A stretch of DNA of 64,000 nt from an uncultured Pelagibacteraceae bacterium (GCA_902612325.1 CACMDB010000004.1:1-64000); one strand, 5' to 3'. Positions 10,017 to 19,709 are shown, counted from the stretch's first letter. The notes: a model not told the origin generated them from the letters alone. Translations and numbers: made by a program.

Positions 10017-10868
10017 ATGAGCGATATAGAAAAAGTAAAAAAACTTAGAGAGGCAACAGGTGCAGGATTTAAAGATTGTAACTTAGCAATTAAAGAATCT
10101 GGAGGTGATTTAGATAAAGCTGTTGAAATTTTAAGAGTGAAAGGAATTTCAAAAGCCTCTAAAAAAATGTCAAGAGATGCAAAAGAAGGAGTTGTTGCGG
10201 TTAGTGGAGATCAAAATAAGACATCAATTATTGAAGTAAATTGTGAAACAGATTTTGTTGCTAAAAATGATGATTTTATTAATTTTGTGAAAGAATTGAG
10301 TGAATTAAATAATCAAAATAATTCAGATATCGAAAAATTAAAAAAATCTAAAATGAAAAATAATATTACTGTCGATGAAAATTTAGTTGCTTTAATTGCT
10401 AAGATTGGAGAAAAAATTACAATTGGTAAAACAAAAACAATTTCAAATTCTTCGTCAATAAATTATCAATATTTACATACTGTAGTAAAAGATAATTTAG
10501 CTAAATTAGCTGTGATAGTTTCATTAGAAACTAAAAATAATTCAGATGTTGTAAAAACATTTGGAAAACAATTATCTATGCATATAGCAGCATCAAACCC
10601 TTTAGCTTTAGAGTCGAAGTTAATTGATAAAGCTATCATAGACAAAGAGCAAGAATTAGTTACAGAAGAACTTAAAAATTCAGGAAAACCTGAGGAGATT
10701 GCGAAAAAAATTAGCTTGGGTAAGATGAACAAATTTAAAGAAGAAAATGCTCTTTTAACACAAGCTTGGGTTATGGAACCAAAAAAAAAAGTTCAAGATG
10801 TTCTAAAAGAACTTGCTATTAATGATTTAAAAATCAAGGAGTTTAGCAGAATTAAAATAGGGGAATAA
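10017..10868 (+). CDS. tsf: Translation elongation factor Ts
   Basis: Nucleotide exchange factor that reloads EF-Tu with GTP; 283 residues. The N-terminal UBA-like domain contains [13 protein letters not shown], and the exchange motif TDFVAKND follows near residue 80. The C-terminal dimerisation region is present. ATG directly follows the rpsB stop and the tsf stop directly abuts frr. In most alphaproteobacteria pyrH sits between tsf and frr; here it does not. Confidence 0.97.
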   Translation: MSDIEKVKKLREATGAGFKDCNLAIKESGGDLDKAVEILRVKGISKASKKMSRDAKEGVVAVSGDQNKTSIIEVNCETDFVAKNDDFINFVKELSELNNQNNSDIEKLKKSKMKNNITVDENLVALIAKIGEKITIGKTKTISNSSSINYQYLHTVVKDNLAKLAVIVSLETKNNSDVVKTFGKQLSMHIAASNPLALESKLIDKAIIDKEQELVTEELKNSGKPEEIAKKISLGKMNKFKEENALLTQAWVMEPKKKVQDVLKELAINDLKIKEFSRIKIGE

Positions 10869-11420
10869 ATGTTTGATGAAAAATCACATAGCCTCAAAAT
10901 GGATAAATCTATAGAAGCTTTTTCAAAAGAGTTGTCATCATTAAGAACTGGTCGAGCAAATGCTGCAATGTTAGATATTGTTAGAGTGGATGTTTATGGA
11001 CAACAAATGCCTATCAATCAAATTGGCAGTATAACAACACCAGAGCCAAGAATGATAAATGTTCAGGTTTGGGATCAAAACAATGTTCCTTTAGTAGATG
11101 CAGCTATAAAAAAATCTGAATTAGGACTAAATCCACAAATTGATGGTCAATTAATTCGATTACCAATACCGGAACTTAATGAAGAGAGAAGAAATGAGTT
11201 AAAAAAATTAATTAAATCTATGGGTGAAAAATGTAAAATTTCTATTCGAAATATTCGAAGAGATGCAAATGAGGAACTTAAAAAACTTTTAAAATCAAAA
11301 GAAATTGGCGAAGATGAAGAAAAATCTTTTGAAAAAAACGTTCAAAACATCACTGATAAGCATATTCAAATTGTTGATGAAAAAGTCTCTTCAAAAGAAA
11401 AAGAAATAATGACCATATGA
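10869..11420 (+). CDS. frr: Ribosome recycling factor
   Basis: Splits post-termination ribosomes together with EF-G; 183 residues, the family size. Recognisable segments are LRTGRANAAMLD, VWDQNNVPLVDAAI, LPIPELNEERR and RNIRRDANEELKKL, matching the long three-helix bundle and the hinge domain. It starts immediately after tsf, without the usual intervening uridylate kinase gene, and overlaps uppS by four bases (ATGA). Confidence 0.97.
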   Translation: MFDEKSHSLKMDKSIEAFSKELSSLRTGRANAAMLDIVRVDVYGQQMPINQIGSITTPEPRMINVQVWDQNNVPLVDAAIKKSELGLNPQIDGQLIRLPIPELNEERRNELKKLIKSMGEKCKISIRNIRRDANEELKKLLKSKEIGEDEEKSFEKNVQNITDKHIQIVDEKVSSKEKEIMTI

Positions 11421-12091
11421 ACCCATTAAAACATGTAGCCATTATCATGGATGGTAATGGAAGATGGGGTTTAAAATATAAAAATTCACGTAATGCTGGA
11501 CATAAAGCTGGGTTAAATACTGTTGAAAAAATCATAAAAGAAACAATAAAAAACAAAATAAATTTTTTAACATTATTTGCATTTTCAACAGAAAATTGGA
11601 AAAGACCAAAAAAAGAAGTTAATTATCTATTTAATTTATTGGAGAATTTTTTGATTAATAGAGTAGAAGACCTACATAAACAAAACATAAAACTTAAAAT
11701 TCTAGGATCAAAAAAATTTTCATCTAAACTAAATAAGCTTTTAAATAATGCTGAAAAAAAAACATCAAAAAATACTAAGTTACAAATAAATCTTGCATTA
11801 AATTATGGCTCTAAATCTGAGTTAATAAACGCTTTTAAAAAGATAAAAAAAAATAAAAATATTATCAATGAAAAAAATTTAAGTAAAAATTTACAAACAA
11901 GAAATATTCCAGATCCAGATTTACTAATTAGAACTGGCAATACAAAGAGATTAAGCAATTTTTTATTATGGCAACTCGCCTATTCTGAAATATTTTTTGA
12001 GAAAAAGTTGTGGCCTGCTTTTACTGAAAAAGATTATAGTAGAATTATCACAGAATATAAAAACATAAAACGAAATTTTGGTAAGATTTAA
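11417..12091 (+). CDS. uppS: Undecaprenyl (di-trans,poly-cis) diphosphate synthase
   Basis: Condenses isopentenyl diphosphate units onto farnesyl diphosphate to make the C55 lipid carrier for peptidoglycan and surface polysaccharides. The catalytic aspartate is D12 in IIMDGNGRWG. FAFSTENWKRP and PDPDLLIRTG, with the conserved WQLAYSE(I/L)FF segment, confirm the family. At 224 residues it is slightly short. It overlaps frr by four bases and cdsA by one base. Confidence 0.96.
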   Translation: MNPLKHVAIIMDGNGRWGLKYKNSRNAGHKAGLNTVEKIIKETIKNKINFLTLFAFSTENWKRPKKEVNYLFNLLENFLINRVEDLHKQNIKLKILGSKKFSSKLNKLLNNAEKKTSKNTKLQINLALNYGSKSELINAFKKIKKNKNIINEKNLSKNLQTRNIPDPDLLIRTGNTKRLSNFLLWQLAYSEIFFEKKLWPAFTEKDYSRIITEYKNIKRNFGKI

Positions 12092-12744
12092 TGATTAAAG
12101 AATTTGAAAAAAGATTATTGAGTTCACTTATTCTAATTCCAATAGCTATATTTTTTATCATTCAAGGATCAGTGTTTTTTACATTTTTTTTGAGCATATT
12201 ATTCTTAGTCACAAGTTATGAATGGTTTAAAATGAATAAAAAAAATAACTTATTCAAAATTCTTGGAATATTTTTTTTATTATTTTCTTTTTATGCAGCT
12301 TTTAAAATAAGAGATGAAAATAATTTTAAACTCTTTTTATTTATAGTCATAATTTGTATTTTTACAGATATAGGTGGATACATATTTGGAAAAATATTTA
12401 AAGGTCCAAGATTAACCAAAATAAGCCCTAAGAAAACTTATGCTGGAGTTGTTGGAAGTTTTCTTTTATCTTTAATATCAGGTTTAATTTTCGTGAATTA
12501 TTTAAATAAAGATTCAATTAAATTAAATACAGAGGTTTTACCACTATTTCTTATTATTTTGATTATTTCTTTTATAAGTCAAGTAGGTGATTTAGTTATT
12601 TCTTACTTTAAAAGAAAAGCTAAGTTAAAAGATACAGGAAAAATTATTCCAGGTCACGGTGGTTTATTAGATAGAATTGATGGTTTAATTTTTGTCTTTC
12701 CAGTAATTTTTGTTTTAGTTTCAATAATTAAATTAATTAAATAA
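12091..12744 (+). CDS. cdsA: Phosphatidate cytidylyltransferase (CDP-diacylglycerol synthase)
   Basis: Makes CDP-diacylglycerol, the precursor of all the cell's phospholipids, in the inner membrane. The 217-residue protein has several membrane helices, and the CDP-DAG synthase signature is complete near the C-terminus: SYFKRKAKLKDTGK followed by PGHGGLLDRIDG. It is shorter than E. coli CdsA (~285), with fewer N-terminal helices. Start and stop overlap the neighbouring genes by one base each. Confidence 0.95.
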   Translation: MIKEFEKRLLSSLILIPIAIFFIIQGSVFFTFFLSILFLVTSYEWFKMNKKNNLFKILGIFFLLFSFYAAFKIRDENNFKLFLFIVIICIFTDIGGYIFGKIFKGPRLTKISPKKTYAGVVGSFLLSLISGLIFVNYLNKDSIKLNTEVLPLFLIILIISFISQVGDLVISYFKRKAKLKDTGKIIPGHGGLLDRIDGLIFVFPVIFVLVSIIKLIK

Positions 12745-13907
12745 TGAAAAAAAAAATTGCAATTTTAGGATCAACAGGGTCTATAGGTAAAACTTTATTT
12801 GATATTATTAAAAAAGATAAAAAAAACTTTGAAATAGTTTTATTATCAGCTGATGAAAATTATAAAGAACTTTTAAAGCAAGCTAAATTTTTTAAAGTAA
12901 AAAATTTAATTATTACTAATGAAAATAGTTATAACAAAGTAAAAAAAAATAGATTTTCTAAAAATATAAATGTTTATAATAATTTTAATAACTTCAAAAA
13001 AATTTTTAAGAAAAAAGTTGATTACACAATGAGTTCTATTTCAGGCATTCAAGGATTAAAACCTACGATTGAAATTATAAAATATACAAAAAAAATAGCA
13101 ATAGCTAACAAGGAGGCAATTATATGTGGATGGGATTTAATTGAAATAAAATTAAAAAAATATAAAGCTGAGTTTATACCTGTAGATTCTGAACATTTTT
13201 CAATTTGGTATGCATTAAAAAATATTGAAAAAAATTTAATAGAAAAAATATATTTAACAGCATCAGGTGGACCTTTTCTAGAGAAGTCTCTAAAAAAATT
13301 AAATAAAGTTAATATAAAACAGGTTACTAATCATCCTAATTGGAAAATGGGAAAAAAAATATCAACAGACTCCGCAACTATGATTAATAAAGTTTTTGAA
13401 GTGATAGAGGCAAAAAAGATATTTAAAATTTCATATAATAAATTAGCAATTATAATTCATCCAAAATCATATGTACACGCAATGATTAAATTAAAAAATG
13501 GATTAACCAAAATTATTGTACATGATACAAATATGAAAATTCCGATTTTTAATTCTTTGTATTCATCAAAAAAAATAATTAATTCTAAGAAATTAAATTT
13601 TAAAATTTTGAATAACTTAGATTTTAGAGATGCAAATCCTAGAAAATTTCCACTTATTAAAGTTCTTAAAATTTTGCCTGACAATACTTCATTATTTGAA
13701 ACCATTTTGGTATCTATTAATGATAAATTTGTAGAGCTATTTCTTAAGAATAAGATTAAATTTACTGATATTTCAAAAAAAATGAATAAAATGTTAAATT
13801 CATATAGTTTAAGAAAATATAAAAAGATTAAACCAAAAAATGTTGAAGAAATTATAAAAATGAATACTAAAATTAAAAATGACGTTGAATATTTTATAAA
13901 AAATTGA
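12744..13907 (+). CDS. dxr: 1-deoxy-D-xylulose 5-phosphate reductoisomerase
   Basis: Second enzyme of the non-mevalonate isoprenoid pathway, NADPH-dependent conversion of DXP to MEP. The 387-residue protein begins with the NADPH-binding GSTGSIG. IANKEAIICGW, the metal/substrate segment PVDSEHFSIW, TASGGPF and NHPNWKMGKKISTDSATMINK are all present. It shares the pathway with ispDF at 35672-36778. It ends three bases before bamA; the rseP protease gene that often lies here is missing. Confidence 0.96.
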   Translation: MKKKIAILGSTGSIGKTLFDIIKKDKKNFEIVLLSADENYKELLKQAKFFKVKNLIITNENSYNKVKKNRFSKNINVYNNFNNFKKIFKKKVDYTMSSISGIQGLKPTIEIIKYTKKIAIANKEAIICGWDLIEIKLKKYKAEFIPVDSEHFSIWYALKNIEKNLIEKIYLTASGGPFLEKSLKKLNKVNIKQVTNHPNWKMGKKISTDSATMINKVFEVIEAKKIFKISYNKLAIIIHPKSYVHAMIKLKNGLTKIIVHDTNMKIPIFNSLYSSKKIINSKKLNFKILNNLDFRDANPRKFPLIKVLKILPDNTSLFETILVSINDKFVELFLKNKIKFTDISKKMNKMLNSYSLRKYKKIKPKNVEEIIKMNTKIKNDVEYFIKN

Positions 13908-13909
13908 TT

Positions 13910-16156
13910 ATGTCTAAACCATTATATAAAATAGTTCTATTCATAATCTTTTTTTCCTTGATGTTTAGCTCATGGGTGAAAGCTGAACAAATTCAAAAAA
14001 TAGATATTGTCGGTAATGAACGTATTTCAATAGAAACAATTAAAATGTTTTCTGGAGTATCAATTAATGATGATTTATCGCAAAATGATTTAAATGAAAT
14101 ACTTAAAAAATTATACAAAACAAATTTTTTTGATTTAGTTTCTGTTAAAATTTCAAATAAAATACTAATTATAAAAGTTAAAGAAAATCCAATTATACAA
14201 AATATAAGTTACAATGGAATAAAATCATCTCAAATCTTAAAAAATTTAAAAGAAAATATTACTTTGAAATCCAGATCCTCTTTTAATGAGGTTCTATTAA
14301 ATAAAGATAAAAAACAGATAAAAAGTTTCCTTAAAGGTATAGGTTATTATTTTTCAAAAGTAGATATTTTTATAGAAGAATTAGAGGATAATAAGATTAA
14401 TCTTATCTACAATATTGCTTTAGGTGAAAAAGCAAAAATTGATAAAATTTCCTTTATTGGGGAAAAAATTTTTAAAGATAAAAAATTAAAGGGAGTAATT
14501 TTAAGTGAGGAGTATAAACCATGGAAATTTTTGAGTGGAAAAAAATATCTAAATGAAGAGATTATAAAATATGATGAAAGACTTCTCAAAAATTTTTACC
14601 TAAACAAAGGTTATTACAATGTGGTTATTAATTCGTCATTTGCAAAAATGAATGATGATCAATCGTTTGAATTGATTTTTAATATAGATGCAAATTCTAA
14701 ATTATTTTTTGGAGATTTAAAAATTGACTTACCAACCGATTTTTCTAGATCTAATTATGAAGAAGTAGAAAAATTTTTTAAGAAATTGGAAAATGAGCCA
14801 TACTCAATAAATCGGATCGAAGATATTGTAGAAAAAATTGAAACGATTACAGTTAATGAGCAATTTGAGTCAGTTCAAGCCAAAGTAATAGAAAATATAG
14901 TTTCTAATAAAATCAATTTAGATTTTAAGATTGAAGAGATGGAAAGGTTTTTTATAGAAAGAATAAATATTTTTGGAAACAATGTTACTAGGGAGTCGGT
15001 AATAAGAAATCAAATAGAAATTGATGAAGGCGACCCATTTAATCAAATTCTTTATGCAAAATCCTTAAATAATATTAAAGCACTAAATTTTTTTGAGAAT
15101 GTTCAGGGCGAAATTTTGGACGGAGATGAGTTTAATACTAAGATTATAAATATTACTATTACTGAAAAAGCCACTGGTGAAATTTTTGCAGGCGTTGGTA
15201 CAGGTACCGATGGTTCAAGTTTTGCTTTTGGAGTAAAAGAAAACAACTATTTAGGAAAAGGCGTAAAGGTTGATAGTAATTTAAATGTTTCTGAAGAGAG
15301 AATTAAAGGTAAATTTTTAGTTTCAAATCCAAACTATAAAAATTCTGATAAAAATCTTGATTTATCGCTAGAAGCAACTTCTATTGATAGATTGGGAACA
15401 TCTGGATATAAATCCAATGTCACTGGGTTTACAATCGGAACTAACTTTGAATATTTAGATGATTTAAGATTTGGATTATCTACTAGAAATGCAATAGAGC
15501 AAATAGACGTTGATTCTAGTGCGTCAGCAAGACAAAAAAAACAAGATGGTAATTATTTTGATAGTTTTATTGGATTAGACTTTTTTTACGATAAAAGAAA
15601 TCAAAAATATGAAACCACCAGTGGTTTTTTTAGCAATTACAATGTGAGTATGCCAATATTAAGTGACACGAATACATTTACAAATAATTATAATTATAAA
15701 ATTTTTAAAGAATTATATGAAAATAATGTTTCAACATTTTCATTTTCATTTCAAGGTGCTAGCTCTTTAAGTGGTGATGATATTAAGTTATCTGAGAGAT
15801 TATATATTCCAGGAAGAAAATTAAGGGGATTTGAGTCTGGTAAAATCGGACCCAAGGATGGTAGTGATTTCATAGGGGGTAATTATGTTTCGACAATCAA
15901 CGCAACAACAACAATACCCAAAATATTAGAAAATGTTCAAAGTGTGGACATAGTTGTATTTGCGGATGCAGCTAATATATGGGGAGTAGATTATGATAGC
16001 TCTTTGGATAAAAGTGGTATCAGAAGTTCTGTAGGTGTTGGATTAGATTGGTTAACACCAGTTGGACCTTTAACCTTTTCATTTGCTCAGCCAATTACAA
16101 AAGAGTCTACTGATATAGAAGAGACATTTAGATTTAATATAGGTACAAGTTTTTAA
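13910..16156 (+). CDS. bamA: Outer membrane protein assembly factor BamA
   Basis: Omp85 protein that folds beta-barrel proteins into the outer membrane. I choose ATG 13910, just after the dxr stop, over the in-frame TTG at 13904; it gives a clean signal peptide (hydrophobic residues ~8-21, cleavage near VKA/EQ). Five POTRA domains occupy about residues 25-400 and the 16-strand barrel the remainder; the conserved lid segment IPGRKLRGFESGKIGP is visible. The protein ends in phenylalanine (IGTSF), as BamA substrates do. Length is about 748 residues, usual for the family. Confidence 0.96.
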   Translation: MSKPLYKIVLFIIFFSLMFSSWVKAEQIQKIDIVGNERISIETIKMFSGVSINDDLSQNDLNEILKKLYKTNFFDLVSVKISNKILIIKVKENPIIQNISYNGIKSSQILKNLKENITLKSRSSFNEVLLNKDKKQIKSFLKGIGYYFSKVDIFIEELEDNKINLIYNIALGEKAKIDKISFIGEKIFKDKKLKGVILSEEYKPWKFLSGKKYLNEEIIKYDERLLKNFYLNKGYYNVVINSSFAKMNDDQSFELIFNIDANSKLFFGDLKIDLPTDFSRSNYEEVEKFFKKLENEPYSINRIEDIVEKIETITVNEQFESVQAKVIENIVSNKINLDFKIEEMERFFIERINIFGNNVTRESVIRNQIEIDEGDPFNQILYAKSLNNIKALNFFENVQGEILDGDEFNTKIINITITEKATGEIFAGVGTGTDGSSFAFGVKENNYLGKGVKVDSNLNVSEERIKGKFLVSNPNYKNSDKNLDLSLEATSIDRLGTSGYKSNVTGFTIGTNFEYLDDLRFGLSTRNAIEQIDVDSSASARQKKQDGNYFDSFIGLDFFYDKRNQKYETTSGFFSNYNVSMPILSDTNTFTNNYNYKIFKELYENNVSTFSFSFQGASSLSGDDIKLSERLYIPGRKLRGFESGKIGPKDGSDFIGGNYVSTINATTTIPKILENVQSVDIVVFADAANIWGVDYDSSLDKSGIRSSVGVGLDWLTPVGPLTFSFAQPITKESTDIEETFRFNIGTSF

Positions 16157-16668
16157 TGAATTTTACAAAAAAAATTTCCACTATATTTATAGTGTTGATA
16201 ATTTTTATGTCTGCATCGAACAGTGAGGAACAAATTGTTTACTTAGATCTTGACAATGTAGTAATTAGTACAAAAGCTGGTAAATCAATTTTAAGTAAAC
16301 TTGAAAAATCAAAAAAATCAGCGTTGTTAAAATTCGAAAAAAAAGAAAAGGATTTAAAAAAGATTGAGGAAGAAATTAAAAACCAAAAAAACGTAATATC
16401 AGAAGATGAGTTTAAAAAAAGATTAATTAAATTTAGAAAAGAAATTTCTAAATTTAAAAAAGATAAACAAAAAGTAGTAAATGAATTTAATAAAAAAAAA
16501 CAAGTTGAATTTGGTGAATTTTTTAAAAAGATAACCCCAATCATTGAGCAGTATGTAAGTGAAAAAAAAATTGATATTGTCCTTGATAAAAAAAATGTTT
16601 TTGTAGCATCCAAAAAAAAAGATATTACACAAGAAATAATAAATATAATTGACTCTAAAATTAAATGA
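16156..16668 (+). CDS. OmpH/Skp family periplasmic chaperone
   Basis: Likely keeps unfolded outer-membrane proteins soluble on the way to BamA, encoded just upstream. It has 170 residues. A signal peptide spans about residues 1-23. The middle (about 45-125) is a long lysine- and glutamate-rich alpha-helical arm typical of Skp, and the core resumes with the family-like IDIVLDKKNVFVASKKKDIT near the C-terminus. The start overlaps the bamA stop by one base. Low sequence complexity makes context important for the call. Confidence 0.88.
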   Translation: MNFTKKISTIFIVLIIFMSASNSEEQIVYLDLDNVVISTKAGKSILSKLEKSKKSALLKFEKKEKDLKKIEEEIKNQKNVISEDEFKKRLIKFRKEISKFKKDKQKVVNEFNKKKQVEFGEFFKKITPIIEQYVSEKKIDIVLDKKNVFVASKKKDITQEIINIIDSKIK

Positions 16669-17114
16669 CTACGTCCTTAAATAAAAAACAGATAATTGAA
16701 CTGTTACCTCATCGTGAGCCAATGTTATTAATTGACGAACTTTATGATATAAAAAAATTATCTTCAGCTACTGCTACTGTAAATGTAAAAAAAAATAGTT
16801 TTTTTGTTGATGGTCATTTTCCAGGTCAACCTGTTATGCCAGGTGTCTTAATTGTAGAGTCCTTTGGTCAAGCTGCTGCTGCTTTGACAGCACATGGTTT
16901 GGATAAGTCAACATATGAAAATAAGTTAGTTTTTTTGATGGGAGTAGAAAAGGCAAGATTTCGAAATCCAGTTATACCAGATTGTAAGTTAATTTTGAAA
17001 ATAGAGGCTATTAGATCTCACGGGCGTGTTTGGAAATATAAGGGTGAGGCATTTGTTGATAATAAAAAAATGGCAGATGCAATATGGTCAGCTACAATTG
17101 TTGATAAGAAATAA
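16665..17114 (+). CDS. fabZ: 3-hydroxyacyl-ACP dehydratase FabZ
   Basis: Dehydrates 3-hydroxyacyl-ACP in fatty-acid elongation and competes with LpxA/LpxD for hydroxyacyl-ACP, which explains its place in the lipid A cluster. It has 149 residues and one hot-dog fold. Catalytic H51 lies in GHFPGQPVMPG and E65 in LIVESFGQ; LLPHREPMLLID is the usual N-terminal motif. It overlaps the OmpH gene by four bases (ATGA). In many proteobacteria lpxD precedes fabZ; here the order is reversed. Confidence 0.97.
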   Translation: MTTSLNKKQIIELLPHREPMLLIDELYDIKKLSSATATVNVKKNSFFVDGHFPGQPVMPGVLIVESFGQAAAALTAHGLDKSTYENKLVFLMGVEKARFRNPVIPDCKLILKIEAIRSHGRVWKYKGEAFVDNKKMADAIWSATIVDKK

Positions 17115-17165
17115 TTAGCAATAATTCTTGATAACAGATCCTTGAATGCTTTGGTAAAAGCAAAC

Positions 17166-18143
17166 ATGTCCAACCCCTTTTATTTTAATTCTGGACCATT
17201 TTATATTTCTGAGATTTTAAAGTTAATTGACACGAGTACTGACATAAAGGAAAAGTATAAAGTCAAAGATATAATGGATTTATTTAATGCTAAAAGTGAA
17301 TGTATTACCTTCTTTCATTCAAAAAAATATAATGAAATAGCAAAGAAAACAAAAGCTTCTTTTTGTATAACAACAAAAAATTTAAAAGATTATCTCCCAA
17401 ATAATTGTACTGCAATTATTGTTGATAATGTTTTGATCGCTACCTCAATTATAACTCAGAAGTTTTATCCAAATTCAATTGAGGATGAATATGATAAATC
17501 AGCTTTAGATATTAATAATACTCAATTCAAAAATAAAGTTAAGTCAGGAAAAAATGTTTTAGTTGGAGACAATGTTGATATTGGAAAAAATTGTTTAATT
17601 GGGCACAATACAATTATTGAAAGTAACGTTCAGATTGGTGACAATTGTAAAATTGGATCAAATGTAATTTTAAGAAATTCTTTAATAAAAAATAACGTTA
17701 CTATTTTGGATAACTGTGTCATCGGTAAAAAAGGTTTTGGTTTTTTTCCAGTAAAGAATAAAAACCAAAGATATCCACATATAGGTATTGTTATAATAAA
17801 TGAAAATTGTGAAATTGGGTGTGGTTCTACAATTGATCGTGGATCTTTATCAAATACAGAAATAGGTAAGAATACTTTTTTAGATAATCAAATTCATATA
17901 GCTCATAATGTAAAAATTGGTGAAAATACAATTTTAGCTGGACAAGTTGGAATTGCTGGAAGCACAATTATAGGGAATAATGTAAAAATTGGTGGTCAAG
18001 CTGGTATATCTGGACATCTCAGAATAGGTAATAATGTTGAAATTGGTGGTGGCAGTGGTGTTATAAAAGATATACCCGATAATGCAAAAGTTATGGGTTA
18101 TCCAGCAAAAAGTATTAGAGAATTTTTAAAAGATAATAGATGA
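17166..18143 (+). CDS. lpxD: UDP-3-O-acylglucosamine N-acyltransferase
   Basis: Adds the second 3-hydroxyacyl chain in lipid A synthesis. An N-terminal uridine-binding domain (about 1-100) precedes a left-handed beta-helix of hexapeptide repeats (IGxN type, about 130-300). The catalytic histidine is in HIAHN, and the HLRIG and PAKS(I)RE segments of the C-terminus are conserved. I choose ATG 17166 (MSNPFYFNSGPF); a TTG at 17142 would add eight residues and neither start has a clear Shine-Dalgarno. It overlaps lpxA by four bases. Confidence 0.94.
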   Translation: MSNPFYFNSGPFYISEILKLIDTSTDIKEKYKVKDIMDLFNAKSECITFFHSKKYNEIAKKTKASFCITTKNLKDYLPNNCTAIIVDNVLIATSIITQKFYPNSIEDEYDKSALDINNTQFKNKVKSGKNVLVGDNVDIGKNCLIGHNTIIESNVQIGDNCKIGSNVILRNSLIKNNVTILDNCVIGKKGFGFFPVKNKNQRYPHIGIVIINENCEIGCGSTIDRGSLSNTEIGKNTFLDNQIHIAHNVKIGENTILAGQVGIAGSTIIGNNVKIGGQAGISGHLRIGNNVEIGGGSGVIKDIPDNAKVMGYPAKSIREFLKDNR

Positions 18144-18922
18144 TACATAAAACTGCCATTGTTGATCCAAATTCTAAAATATCATCTAATGTAGAGATTG
18201 GTCCTTATTCAGTAATCGGTCCAAATGTTGAGGTAGGAGAAAATACAATTATCCAATCTCATGTTAGTATCGTGGGAAACACTAAGATTGGGAAAAAAAA
18301 TAAGATATATCCATTTGCATCTATTGGAAACGATCCTCAAGATCTAAAATTTAATGGTGAGAGTACTAAATTAGAAATTGGAGATAACAATAAAATTAGA
18401 GAATATGTAACAATAAATCCAGGTACCAAAGGTGGGGGTGGAATTACTAAAATTGGTAATGGATGTTTATTTATGGTCTCTTCACATATAGCACATGATT
18501 GCTTAGTCGAGGACAATGTAATACTGGCAAATAATGTTCCTCTTGGTGGACATGCACATATTGAGCAAAATGTAATAATTGGAGGTAATTCAGCTGTGCA
18601 ACAATTTACTAGAGTGGGTAAGTTTGCAATGATAGGTGGAATGTGTGGTGTTGTAAGAGATATCATCCCTTATGCGATGGTACACGGAAATAGAAGTATT
18701 CTTCAGGGTTTAAATTTAATTGGATTAAGAAGAAAAAATATATCCAATAAAGAAATCTTAGTTTTAAGTGAAGCATATAAAAAAATCTTTAAAAACGAAA
18801 ATTTGACGGAAAATTTGAAAAATTTAAGTGCTGAGATCAAAAAAAATGGTCTTGTAAAAGACGTCGTTGAATTTTTAGAAAAAGATAAAAAAAGACCAAT
18901 ATGTACGCCTTTTTCAAAATAA
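18140..18922 (+). CDS. lpxA: UDP-N-acetylglucosamine acyltransferase
   Basis: First committed enzyme of lipid A synthesis, attaching a 3-hydroxyacyl chain to UDP-GlcNAc. It has 260 residues, the family size. The N-terminal two thirds is a hexapeptide-repeat left-handed beta-helix. SSHIAHDC holds the catalytic histidine, and RDIIPYAMVHGNRS and GLNLIGLRRK match the C-terminal helical domain. It sits between lpxD (4-base overlap) and lpxI (1-base gap). Confidence 0.97.
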   Translation: MIHKTAIVDPNSKISSNVEIGPYSVIGPNVEVGENTIIQSHVSIVGNTKIGKKNKIYPFASIGNDPQDLKFNGESTKLEIGDNNKIREYVTINPGTKGGGGITKIGNGCLFMVSSHIAHDCLVEDNVILANNVPLGGHAHIEQNVIIGGNSAVQQFTRVGKFAMIGGMCGVVRDIIPYAMVHGNRSILQGLNLIGLRRKNISNKEILVLSEAYKKIFKNENLTENLKNLSAEIKKNGLVKDVVEFLEKDKKRPICTPFSK

Positions 18923-18923
18923 A

Positions 18924-19709
18924 ATGATAGGTTTATTTTTAGGTGATACAGATTTTTCGAAAATAGTCCTTAAAAAAATAAAAAAACTAAAAAAAAAATA
19001 CTTTATAATTGATTTTTCAAAAAATAATGATTTTGTTAAAGAAAAAAATTCACACAGAATAAGTATAGGAAAATTTGGAAAAATTATTAATTTAATTAAA
19101 AAGCAAAAATCAAATAAAGTCCTTTTTGCTGGGAAAATTACTAAACCAAAATTTTCTACATTGAGATTAGATTTAAAAGGTATTTATTACATGCCAAGTA
19201 TTATAAAAGCTGCTAAATTAGGAGATGCAGCTATAATTAAAGTTATAATTGAAATCCTTAAAAATGAAAAAATTGATGTTATAAGCTCAATTCATTTCAA
19301 TCCTGAGTTAACCGGTAAAAAAGGTTTACATACAAAGATAAAACCTTCTCGATCAGATATTAAATCAATCAATACAGGTATAAAATATTTAGCCAAAACA
19401 AATAGTTATGATCATATTCAAGCAATAGCAGTAAAAGATAATAAGATAATAACAAAAGAGGACAATAGAGGTACCAAAAAAATGATGACTCAATTAAAGA
19501 ATAACTCAGGTGGTATTTTAATCAAATTTCCCAAAAAAAAACAAGATTTGAGAATGGATTTACCAACAATAGGAATACAAACCATAAAAGATTGTAAAAA
19601 ATATGGATTAAAAGGAGTAGTTCTTAAATCAAAAAAAAATATCTTTTTAGATAAATCTAAAAGTATTGAATTTGCTAATAAAAATAAGATTTTTATTTTG
19701 ATAAAATGA
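18924..19709 (+). CDS. lpxI: UDP-2,3-diacylglucosamine pyrophosphatase LpxI
   Basis: Hydrolyses UDP-2,3-diacylglucosamine to lipid X and UMP, the LpxH step done by an unrelated enzyme in alphaproteobacteria. It has 261 residues. Recognisable LpxI (DUF1009) features are the AGKITKPK segment, GDAAIIKVIIEILKN and, in the C-terminal catalytic domain, the MDLPTIGIQTI run. Its position between lpxA and lpxB is diagnostic. It overlaps lpxB by four bases. Its presence argues that the metallophosphoesterase at 54834 is not an LpxH. Confidence 0.93.
   Translation: MIGLFLGDTDFSKIVLKKIKKLKKKYFIIDFSKNNDFVKEKNSHRISIGKFGKIINLIKKQKSNKVLFAGKITKPKFSTLRLDLKGIYYMPSIIKAAKLGDAAIIKVIIEILKNEKIDVISSIHFNPELTGKKGLHTKIKPSRSDIKSINTGIKYLAKTNSYDHIQAIAVKDNKIITKEDNRGTKKMMTQLKNNSGGILIKFPKKKQDLRMDLPTIGIQTIKDCKKYGLKGVVLKSKKNIFLDKSKSIEFANKNKIFILIK

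Noticed and set aside
13904..13909. TTG start for bamA
   Set aside because: The ATG at 13910 directly follows the dxr stop and gives a proper signal peptide.
16239..16632. Phenylalanine-rich open frames antisense to the OmpH gene
   Set aside because: They are the reverse reading of lysine-rich coding DNA and have no independent support.
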